A DNA stretch of 45,514 nt from Acidobacteriota bacterium. Its GTDB lineage: Bacteria; Acidobacteriota; Vicinamibacteria; Vicinamibacterales; UBA2999. The translations under genes were made by a program, and so were the position numbers. Below, piece after piece: positions 18,950 to 26,038 of the stretch; positions within the stretch are counted from its first letter, which is position 1; each line of letters starts with the position of its first letter. The notes below the pieces were generated by a model. It saw only the letters and a program-made list of their open reading frames with translations. It did no database searches and was not told where the DNA came from. The stretch is taken from the NCBI GenBank assembly GCA_022842985.1, contig JALHON010000005.1:1-45514 (forward strand). Reading direction: 5' to 3'.

Positions 18950-19507
18950 GTGAGAGCTATTCGTGTTTGCGCGCATGCCACCGCCCTTGTGTTCGCTGCC
19001 GGGCTGACCGCCGCCTGCGGCGGCTCGGAACCCGCTCCGGCGCCGGCCGAGAAGATCCAGCCCACGACGGTGGGCGAGATGTCGCCCGAGGAAGCCGGCG
19101 GGATGAGCGCCGAGTCCTCGACCTTGAAGGAAGCCGAGGGCCACGCGAGCCCGCACGGCGGCACCCTCGTGAAGCTCGGCACGGCCGCGCAGCTCGAATT
19201 CGTGCACGACCCGTCGAGCGGCCTGCTCACCGCCTACGTGCTCGACGCCGCGGGTGGCGCGGTCACGCGCATCCCCGCCAAGGCCATCACGGTGGAAGTG
19301 ACGCCCGGCGGCGGCGCGGCGGTCACGGTGTCGCTTGCGAGCACGGCCAACGGCCTCACCGGCGACACGGTGGGCAACTCGTCGCAGTTCGGCGGCACGG
19401 CGGCCGCGCTCAAGGGCGTGACGGCGTTCACCGGCGTCATCAAGGAAGTCGTCATCGGCGGCGAGACCTTCAAGGACGTCAAGTTCGGTTATCCCGTCAA
19501 CGGCTGA
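18950..19507 (+). CDS. Lipoprotein with C-terminal 'HGG' domain (paralogue 1)
   Basis: This 185-residue lipoprotein has a lipobox at Cys23 (TAAC|GG). A Pro/Ala linker follows, then the block VGEMSPEEAGGM, shared word for word with the paralogue at 25402. From about residue 65 comes a domain starting ASPHGGTLVKLG, with LLTAYVLDAAG and a C-terminal beta region (GDTVGNSSQFGGT, VIGGETFKDVKF). The paralogue has His-rich GGGHHEHAAPHGG at the same place; this copy keeps only GHASPHGG. A His-rich start plus the lipid anchor suggests periplasmic metal binding, which is inferred. The start is GTG with GGAGGAG upstream. It opens the gene block that includes DUF3299 and an ABC transporter. Confidence 0.72.
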   Translation: MRAIRVCAHATALVFAAGLTAACGGSEPAPAPAEKIQPTTVGEMSPEEAGGMSAESSTLKEAEGHASPHGGTLVKLGTAAQLEFVHDPSSGLLTAYVLDAAGGAVTRIPAKAITVEVTPGGGAAVTVSLASTANGLTGDTVGNSSQFGGTAAALKGVTAFTGVIKEVVIGGETFKDVKFGYPVNG

Positions 19508-19584
19508 CGCCGTTCGTATGCCGATTCCGACCGGTGCCCCCCGCCCAGGGGACGCTGGTTGGAACGGGCTTTGACGGCCGGTGC

Positions 19585-19610
19585 GACTGGACCACTCTGC
19601 TGGTCCAGTC
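19585..19610. repeat. Perfect 10-base inverted repeat abutting a start codon
   Basis: GACTGGACCA-CTCTGC-TGGTCCAGTC ends at the base before ATG 19611. As RNA it would be a strong hairpin occupying the ribosome-binding site; as DNA it could be an operator. There is no Shine-Dalgarno outside it. Confidence 0.6.
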
Positions 19611-22175
19611 ATGCCCGCGCATCGGCCGGTCGTTGCCGTTTCCGTCCTTCTGCTCGTCGCATTCGCCGCCGAGCCGCTGGCCCAGTGGGCGCGCCGTCCG
19701 TACCAACCGGCCCGGTACGGCGGCAACTACATGCACAACTACCACCTCGGCCCGGCGCCGAGTTCGACGCCCTGGGCGCCCGCCTGGGCGCCGGACGGCC
19801 GGTCGGTGGCCGTGTCGATGGCCGGCTCGATCTGGCGCCTGGACGTGGCCACGGGCGCGTCCACGGAGCTCACGGCCAGCGCCACCTACCATTCGCAGCC
19901 CGCGTGGTCGCCCGACGGCCGGTGGATCGTCTACACGGCGGATGACGGCGGCCGCACGGTGCATCTCGAAGCCCTCGACGTGCAGTCGGGGGCCGTCACG
20001 GCGCTCACGAGCGGCAGCGCCATCTACGCCGATCCGGAGTTTTCGCCCGACGGCAGCCGGCTCGCCTTCACCGCGTCCCAGCCGAACGGCTTCTTCAACG
20101 TCTTCGTGCAGACGTTCCGCGACGGCGCGCTCAGCGGCGCTCCGGTGCAGGTGACGGCCGACGGCTCGCTCGGCCGCGATCGCCCGTACTTCACCGCGCA
20201 GGACATGCACATCACGCCCACGTGGTTCCCGAATGGCCGGGAGCTGGCGTTCGTGTCGAATCGTGGTGTGGCGCTCGGGGCCGGACACATCGTGCGTGCG
20301 CTGGCCGAGGCCGGCGCCGGCGCTGCCACGATGGCCCTGCGCACCGAGCAGACCTTCTATCACGCGCGGCCGGACATCTCGCCTGACGGCACGCGGCTCG
20401 CCTACGTCTCCGCCCGCGGCGGGCGCGATCCGTGGCACACGCTCCTGGTCGAGCCGCTCGGCGGCGGCGCGCCGCGCGCGCTCACGGCCGATGCCGACGC
20501 GTTTACGCCCGCGTGGTCGCCCGACGGCGGCACCATCGCGTTCGTGTCGAATGCCGGCGGCCTGCCGGGCCTCGCCGTCGCGGACGTGGCGACCGGCGCC
20601 GTGCGTTCCGTGCCCGTCGGCGCGCGCACATGGAAGCGGCCCACCGGCACGCTGCAGCTGCGCATCACCGAGCGGGGCAGCGACACGCCGGTCGAGGCGC
20701 GTGTGCATCTCACGGCTGCCGATGGCCGCGCCTACGCGCCGCCCTCGGCCTACGCGCGCATCGACTGGGCGGGCGACCGCGTGTTCCACGCGGCGGGCCG
20801 CGAGAGCCTGGAACTGCCGGCGGGCCGCGTCGTGCTCGACGTCGTCCGCGGGTTCGAAGTGGCGCCCGCGCATGTCGAGACCACGATCGAGCCGGGACAG
20901 ACGCGCGAACTCACCGTGACACTCGAGCGCGTGGCAGACCTCGCGGCGCAGGGCTGGTACAGCGGCTCCACCGGCGCGCACGTGCACGGCGCCGGGCTGC
21001 AGCGCTACGCGCAGGAGACGCTGCTCGCCCAGGCGCGGGCGGAAGACCTCGACGTCGTCAACAACGCCCTGGCGCATCGCGATGCGCGCGTCGGCACCGG
21101 TGAGTTCTTCGTGTGGGGCCGCGCGGCGCACCCGGCGTCCACCGCCGATCGCCTGCTCGTGCTCGGGCAGGAATACCGTCCCCCGTTCCACGGCCACGTC
21201 GCGGTCTTCGGCGACGCCACGCCGCTGGCCGGGCTGTTCGATGTGACGATCGGCTACGAAGGCAATCCGCCGCCGACGCTTGCGCCGAGCAACAGCGCCG
21301 TGCTGCGCGCGGCCAAGGCACGCGGCGCCATCACGAGCTACGTGCACGCGTTCGCGGGCGAAGGCGACCCGATGCAGGCGGGGCTCGGGCTCGGCAAGGC
21401 CTTCCCGGTGGATGCTGCGCTCGGCCTCGCCGACACCATCGAGTGGGCGAGTGCCGGCCGCGGCGCGTTCGTGCCCTGGTATGCCGCGCTCAACAACGGG
21501 CTGCGGGTCACGGCGATCGGCGGCGAAGACACGATCAGCAACCTGCACATGATGCGGCTGCTCGGCTGCGTGCGCACCTACGTGCAGCTCGGCGGCGCGC
21601 CGCTCAGCGCCGACGCGTGGTGGAACGGCGTGCGCCAGGGGCGCACGTTCGTCACCACCGGGCCGCTCGTGGGGCTCACGGTGAACGGGCAGGGGCCCGG
21701 CGGCGATGTGCGGCTCGACGCGGCCGGTTCGGTGCAGGTGGAAGGCTGGGTCACGTCGGTGACGCCGTTGCAGCGCGTGGTGCTCGTGGCCAACGGCGTC
21801 GAGGTGGCCGAGATTCCGCTGGCCGCGGACCGCAAATCCGCCCGCTTCACGCAGGCGCTGCCGGTCGGGCGCAGTGGCTGGGTGCATCTGCGGGCGGAAG
21901 GTGCCCCGGCCGACCGGTTCCCACTCGACGCGCTCTACGCGCAGGCCTTCACGAATCCGGTCTGGGTCACCGTGGGCCGCCAGCCCGTCCGTGACGCCGC
22001 AAGCGCGCAGTATCTGCTCAAATGGATCGACATGCTCCAGCTCATGGCCGACGCCTGGCCCGGCTGGACATCGACCGACGAAAAAGCCACAGTGTTCGCG
22101 GATTTCGAGGCAGCCCGCGCGGTCTATCGCCGGTTCCTGCAGGACGCCGCGGCCATTGCCAGCGGAGGAGACTAG
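19611..22175 (+). CDS. TolB-like beta-propeller fused to CehA/McbA-type metallohydrolase, exported
   Basis: This 854-residue exported protein has a signal peptide ending near PLAQ (about 25). Residues about 60-350 contain PD40/TolB-type blades with repeated SPDG motifs (PAWSPDGRWIVY, PEFSPDGSRLAF, DISPDGTRLAY, PAWSPDGGTIAF). A linker beta domain follows. From about 445 comes a PHP-superfamily domain of the CehA/McbA type. It has HVH at 457/459, AQARAEDLDVVN, a GH motif (PPFHGHVAVFG), TSYVHAFAGEGDP, VTAIGGEDTISN and GRTFVTTGP. The first metal motif is unusual: relatives normally have SGDxHVH, and here it is SGSTGAHVH. The substrate is unknown. ATG 19611 starts the signal peptide, but GTG 19581 in the same frame cannot be excluded. 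It ends 5 bases before the first DUF3299 gene. Confidence 0.83.
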   Translation: MPAHRPVVAVSVLLLVAFAAEPLAQWARRPYQPARYGGNYMHNYHLGPAPSSTPWAPAWAPDGRSVAVSMAGSIWRLDVATGASTELTASATYHSQPAWSPDGRWIVYTADDGGRTVHLEALDVQSGAVTALTSGSAIYADPEFSPDGSRLAFTASQPNGFFNVFVQTFRDGALSGAPVQVTADGSLGRDRPYFTAQDMHITPTWFPNGRELAFVSNRGVALGAGHIVRALAEAGAGAATMALRTEQTFYHARPDISPDGTRLAYVSARGGRDPWHTLLVEPLGGGAPRALTADADAFTPAWSPDGGTIAFVSNAGGLPGLAVADVATGAVRSVPVGARTWKRPTGTLQLRITERGSDTPVEARVHLTAADGRAYAPPSAYARIDWAGDRVFHAAGRESLELPAGRVVLDVVRGFEVAPAHVETTIEPGQTRELTVTLERVADLAAQGWYSGSTGAHVHGAGLQRYAQETLLAQARAEDLDVVNNALAHRDARVGTGEFFVWGRAAHPASTADRLLVLGQEYRPPFHGHVAVFGDATPLAGLFDVTIGYEGNPPPTLAPSNSAVLRAAKARGAITSYVHAFAGEGDPMQAGLGLGKAFPVDAALGLADTIEWASAGRGAFVPWYAALNNGLRVTAIGGEDTISNLHMMRLLGCVRTYVQLGGAPLSADAWWNGVRQGRTFVTTGPLVGLTVNGQGPGGDVRLDAAGSVQVEGWVTSVTPLQRVVLVANGVEVAEIPLAADRKSARFTQALPVGRSGWVHLRAEGAPADRFPLDALYAQAFTNPVWVTVGRQPVRDAASAQYLLKWIDMLQLMADAWPGWTSTDEKATVFADFEAARAVYRRFLQDAAAIASGGD

Positions 22176-22180
22176 TCGCC

Positions 22181-22654
22181 ATGCGCCAGATCTACACGAC
22201 GATTGCGGTGGTTGTTGCCGCCGCCGGCATCGCGGCCGCCGCCGTGACCTACCAGCCCGTGTCGTTCAGCACGATCAGCAACTACGAGTACGAGTTGCCC
22301 GATCCGCTCGACCCGTCCTCGAAGGCGCCGCAGAACGTCATCCCGGCGGCCGTGAAGGCGCTGAACGGCAAGATGGTGGCGCTCGAAGGGTTCATGCTGC
22401 CGCTCGACCTCACGCCCGACGGCGTGTCGGTGTTCATGCTGAACGCCAGCCTCGACATGTGTTACTTCGGGGCGCCGGTGCGGATGAACGAGTGGGTGCT
22501 CGTGAAGATGAAGGCGGGCAAGCGCGCCAAGTTCACGCATCTGGCCACCACGGTGAAGGGACGCTTCGAAGTGGGCGAGGAGATGCGGAACGGCCGCGTG
22601 GCGAGCCTCTACCGCCTCGAAGCCGATCTCGCCGAGGTCGAGGACGGCCGATGA
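22181..22654 (+). CDS. DUF3299 family exported protein (paralogue 1)
   Basis: This 157-residue protein has an N-terminal hydrophobic segment (about 5-25), either a signal peptide or anchor. It has the DUF3299 core: IPAAVKALNGKMVALEGFML, PLDLTPDGV, FMLNASLDMCYFGAP with conserved Cys94, and RVASLYRLEAD at the end. GGAGGAG lies about 10 bases upstream of ATG 22181. Its stop overlaps the ABC ATPase start (ATGA). DUF3299 genes are known neighbours of ABC transporters, including, from memory, zinc-regulated loci of gammaproteobacteria. The molecular role is not established. Confidence 0.85.
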   Translation: MRQIYTTIAVVVAAAGIAAAAVTYQPVSFSTISNYEYELPDPLDPSSKAPQNVIPAAVKALNGKMVALEGFMLPLDLTPDGVSVFMLNASLDMCYFGAPVRMNEWVLVKMKAGKRAKFTHLATTVKGRFEVGEEMRNGRVASLYRLEADLAEVEDGR

Positions 22655-23376
22655 GTGACACGGCCGGAGGGCCGGTCCTCCGTATCGAACAGCTGAAGAA
22701 GTCGTTCCTCGCGCCCGACGGCGAGCGCACGGCCGTCATCGACGTGCCGGCCTTCGCGCTCGCGCCGGCCGAACAGGTGGCGTTGCGCGGGCAGAGCGGT
22801 TCCGGCAAGACGACGCTGCTCAACCTCATTGCCGGCATTCTCGATGCCGACGCCGGGCGCATCTTCGTCGACGGCCGCGACATGGCGGCGCTGCCCGAAG
22901 GCGCGCGCGATGCCTGGCGGGCGCGCACCATCGGCTACGTGTTCCAGACGTTCAACCTGCTCCAGGGGTACACCGCGCTCGAGAACGTGATGCTCGGCAT
23001 GATGTTCGGCCGCGGTGCCGATGCCGCGCACGCCACCGCCCTGCTCGAACGCGTGGGGCTCTCGTCGCGGCTCCATCATCGCCCCCGGCAGCTCTCGGTC
23101 GGGCAGCAGCAGCGGGTCGCCGTGGCGCGCGCGCTCGCCAACCATCCGCGCCTCGTGCTGGCCGACGAGCCCACCGGCAACCTCGACCCGCGCCATGCGG
23201 CCGAGGCTCTCGAACTCATCCGCACGGTGTGCCGCGAGCAGCAGGCGGCGCTGCTGCTCGTCAGTCACGATCCGGGCGTGCTCGCCCGCTTCGAGCGCGT
23301 CGAAGACCTGGCCGTGGTCAACCTCGCGGCCGACGTCGCGCCGATGCCGCCGCTGGCGGCCGTGGGGCAGGCATGA
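22651..23376 (+). CDS. ABC transporter ATP-binding protein (LolD/MacB type)
   Basis: This 241-residue cytoplasmic ATPase is complete: Walker A GQSGSGKT (47-54), Q-loop Gln99 in [10 protein letters not shown], signature LSVGQQQR (148-155; Val replaces the usual Gly), Walker B LVLADEP with Glu173, D-loop NLD, and switch His206 in LLLVSHD. The class powers FtsX-fold permeases acting on envelope substrates rather than classical uptake. Both ends overlap neighbours by ATGA, so DUF3299, ATPase and permease are translationally coupled and should form one complex or pathway. The C-terminal 25 residues are a short Ala/Pro-rich tail. Confidence 0.95.
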   Translation: MSDTAGGPVLRIEQLKKSFLAPDGERTAVIDVPAFALAPAEQVALRGQSGSGKTTLLNLIAGILDADAGRIFVDGRDMAALPEGARDAWRARTIGYVFQTFNLLQGYTALENVMLGMMFGRGADAAHATALLERVGLSSRLHHRPRQLSVGQQQRVAVARALANHPRLVLADEPTGNLDPRHAAEALELIRTVCREQQAALLLVSHDPGVLARFERVEDLAVVNLAADVAPMPPLAAVGQA

Positions 23377-24632
23377 ACGCACGACCCGGACTCTGGCTCA
23401 TCGTCTCGCGCAGCCTGCGCCAGCACGCGCTCTCTACCGCCGTGACGGCGTGTTCGGTGGCGATGGCCGCCGGCCTCGTCATGGCCGTCTTCGCCATCAA
23501 GAGCCAGACCTACGACGCCTTCACCGGCGGCTCGAACGGCTTCGACGCCGTGCTCGGGGCCCGCGGCAGCCAGCTGCAGCTCGTGCTCAACACGGTGTTC
23601 CATCTCGAAACCTCGCCCGGCAACATCCCGTGGTCGATGTACCAGGCCATCGCGCAGGATGACGGCGTGGCGCTGGCCGTGCCCTATGCGGTGGGCGACA
23701 ACTACCAGGGCTTCCGCATCGTCGGCACGACGCCCGATCTCTTCGAGAAGTTCCCCGGCGAAGGCGGCATCCGTGTCGAATCCGGCGGCCGGTTCTTCAC
23801 GGCCGATGCCCGTGAAGCCGTCGTCGGCAGTGTGGTGGCGCAGCGCACCGGTCTCACGACGGGCGCCACGGTGAATCCGTATCACGGGCTCATCTTCGAC
23901 GAGAACAAGCGGCACGAAGACGAATACACGGTGGTGGGCGTGCTCGAGGCCACCAACAGCCCGCTCGATCGCATCGTCTGGATTCCGATCGAAGGCGTCT
24001 ACCGCATGAGCGGCCACGTGCTGCGCGGCACCGGCCGCAACTTCCGGCCGGAAGCCGGCCAGGCGATTCCGGAAGAACACCGCGAGGTCAGCGCCGTCAT
24101 GCTGAAACTCAAGGACCCGCAGGCCGGCATCTATCTGGATCAGACGATCAACCGGCAGGGCACCCGGGCCACGCTGGCCTGGCCGATCGGCCGTTCGATG
24201 GCCGATCTCTTCGACAAGATCGGCTGGGTCAACCGCGTGCTCGAACTGGTCGCCTACCTGGTGGTGCTGGTGGCGGCCGGCACGATCCTGTCGAGCCTCT
24301 ACAACACGATGAACGAGCGGCGGCGCGAGTTCGCCATCCTGCGGTCGCTCGGGGCGCGCAAGTCCACGGTGTTCTCGGCGATCGTGGCGGAAGCCACCGC
24401 CATCGCCGGCCTTGGCGCGCTGCTCGGGTATGTCGTCTACGCCGGCATCCTCGGCATCGCCTTTCTCATCGTGCGGGCGCAGACCGGCGTGGTGCTCGAC
24501 GTGTTCAAGGCCGATCCGGTGCTGTGGATGACGCCCATCGCGATGATCGTCGTCGGCGCGCTCTCGGGGCTCGTGCCGGCCTTCAAGGCCTACCGCACCG
24601 ACGTCGCGAGCAACCTGGTGCCCGCCTCCTAG
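23373..24632 (+). CDS. ABC transporter permease, FtsX/MacB (LolC-like) fold
   Basis: This 419-residue inner-membrane protein has the four-helix FtsX layout: one helix near 18-42 (AVTACSVAMAAGLVMAVFA), a large periplasmic domain (about 45-285), then three C-terminal helices (about 290-312, 340-375, 385-408). The cytoplasmic coupling stretch NTMNERRREFAILRSLGARK before helix 3 is the family hallmark. It partners the upstream ATPase. The periplasmic domain is where the DUF3299 proteins or lipoproteins could dock; that contact is inferred. Confidence 0.93.
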   Translation: MNARPGLWLIVSRSLRQHALSTAVTACSVAMAAGLVMAVFAIKSQTYDAFTGGSNGFDAVLGARGSQLQLVLNTVFHLETSPGNIPWSMYQAIAQDDGVALAVPYAVGDNYQGFRIVGTTPDLFEKFPGEGGIRVESGGRFFTADAREAVVGSVVAQRTGLTTGATVNPYHGLIFDENKRHEDEYTVVGVLEATNSPLDRIVWIPIEGVYRMSGHVLRGTGRNFRPEAGQAIPEEHREVSAVMLKLKDPQAGIYLDQTINRQGTRATLAWPIGRSMADLFDKIGWVNRVLELVAYLVVLVAAGTILSSLYNTMNERRREFAILRSLGARKSTVFSAIVAEATAIAGLGALLGYVVYAGILGIAFLIVRAQTGVVLDVFKADPVLWMTPIAMIVVGALSGLVPAFKAYRTDVASNLVPAS

Positions 24633-24770
24633 GCCGCGCCGTGCGGACGCCCCCGCTGCCCATCGGCACCGAACAGCCATCCATGTGCGTGATGCAGCCG
24701 CCGACGCAAAACGTGTGGGCGAACACGGCCGGGACACGGCACATTCGTGCAGGCTCCACGCCGGCCTGCG

Positions 24771-25361
24771 ATGTCCACCCAGACCTCTGTCGCGCCACCC
24801 GATGCCACGCCGTCGCCGCTGCGGCTCGTGGCGCTGTCGCTGCTCGGCGCCGTGTCGTTCGGCATTCTGGCCATCCTGTTCGTCGGCCCGCCCACGCGCG
24901 GCGCGCGCGGCTTCGACCCGAGCACGGTCGTGCCGTCAGCGCGCATCACCGAGGTGGGCAGCCGCTACACCTCCACCGACTTCAACCTGCTGGCCGGCTT
25001 TCCGTATGGCGAGCCCGACGGGCGGGGCGGTACGGCGCCGGTGTCGTATCAGATTCCCGAGGCCGTGCTGGCGCTCTCGGGCACGCCGGTGTCGATTACC
25101 GGCTACATGCTGCCGCTCGACATCACCGAAGACGGCGTACGCACGTTCATCCTGAACGCCAGCTTCGACATGTGTTACTTCGGCGCGCCGACGCTGCCGA
25201 ACCAGTTCATCGTCGTCACCATGCGTGGCGGGCGGCGGGCCCCGCTCGTGCACACGCCGGTGATGGTCTTCGGCACGCTCTCGGTGCGCGAAGAGCGGCG
25301 CGACGGCCGCGTCACCTCACTCTACGCCCTGGAGGCCGACGGCGTGTCGATTCGGCCCTGA
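24771..25361 (+). CDS. DUF3299 family membrane-anchored protein (paralogue 2)
   Basis: This 196-residue protein has one N-terminal transmembrane segment (about 18-38), followed by a linker and the DUF3299 core. The core has SITGYMLPLDITEDGV, FILNASFDMCYFGAP with Cys135, and RVTSLYALEAD. It shares the MLPLD-T-DGV and LNAS-DMCYFGAP blocks with the paralogue at 22181, but carries a longer N-terminal linker (FDPSTVVPSARITEVG). ATG 24771 is preferred; GTG 24747 in frame would add eight residues. There is no clear Shine-Dalgarno. It lies 138 bases after the permease gene, so it may have its own promoter or read through. Confidence 0.85.
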   Translation: MSTQTSVAPPDATPSPLRLVALSLLGAVSFGILAILFVGPPTRGARGFDPSTVVPSARITEVGSRYTSTDFNLLAGFPYGEPDGRGGTAPVSYQIPEAVLALSGTPVSITGYMLPLDITEDGVRTFILNASFDMCYFGAPTLPNQFIVVTMRGGRRAPLVHTPVMVFGTLSVREERRDGRVTSLYALEADGVSIRP

Positions 25362-25401
25362 CCGTGCCGCGCCCGCGGCGCGTCCCGGAAAGGATCTGCC
25401 C

Positions 25402-25965
25402 GTGATCGTGCTCCCTCGTCTCCCCCTGGCCGCGACCGTGGCCGTGCTCGGCGTGCTGCAGGCCGCCTGTGGTTCGTCGCCGGCGCCGGCGCCCGCCGCC
25501 GAGAAGGTCACGCCCACCGTCGTCGGCGAGATGTCGCCGGAGGAAGCCGGCGGCATGGCGCCGGAAGCCGCCGCGGAGGGCGGCGGCCATCACGAGCATG
25601 CCGCGCCGCATGGCGGCACGCTGGTCGAGCTCGGCAACGAGTTCGCGCACCTGGAACTGGTGCTCGACGCCGCTACGGGCGGGCTCACCGCCTACGTGCT
25701 CGACGGCGGTGCCGAGAATGCCGTGCGCATTGCCGCACCCGCGATCGAGCTCGAGCTGACGCCGGCGGGCGGCAGTCCCGCCGCGGTCACGCTCAGCGCG
25801 AAGGCCAACACGCTGTCGGGCGAAACCGTGGGCGACACGTCGCAGTTCGCCGGCACCGCGCCGGCGATGAAGGGCGTCACGCAGTACGCCGCGGTGCTGC
25901 GGTCGCTGACCGTGCGCGGGCAGACCTTCGAGAACGTCGACTTCGTCGGGCCCGATCCGCACTGA
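25402..25965 (+). CDS. Lipoprotein with His-rich motif and 'HGG' domain (paralogue 2)
   Basis: This 187-residue lipoprotein has a lipobox at Cys23 (QAAC|GSS), the same Cys position as its paralogue. It has the identical block VGEMSPEEAGGM, then a His cluster (GGGHHEHAAPHGG) near 63-75. The domain LVELGNEFAHLELVLD, LTAYVLDGGAENAVRI, GETVGDTSQFAGT, TVRGQTFENVDFV follows. The His-rich start is what zinc- or copper-binding periplasmic proteins show, so metal binding is a reasonable inference. It starts at GTG 25402 with GGAAAGGA upstream. It closes the DUF3299/ABC block. Confidence 0.75.
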   Translation: MIVLPRLPLAATVAVLGVLQAACGSSPAPAPAAEKVTPTVVGEMSPEEAGGMAPEAAAEGGGHHEHAAPHGGTLVELGNEFAHLELVLDAATGGLTAYVLDGGAENAVRIAAPAIELELTPAGGSPAAVTLSAKANTLSGETVGDTSQFAGTAPAMKGVTQYAAVLRSLTVRGQTFENVDFVGPDPH

Positions 25966-26038
25966 GCGGGCCAGCCTGGCGGTGGGTCGTGCCCACGGCC
26001 TGACAACCTTCGGTCGCGCGCCGCCGTCTATCGCGGTG

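Noticed and set aside
19497-21887. A 796-codon open frame antisense to the propeller-hydrolase gene
   Set aside because: Composition is Arg/His/Val-rich without motifs; the plus-strand product has a signal peptide, propeller blades and PHP motifs.
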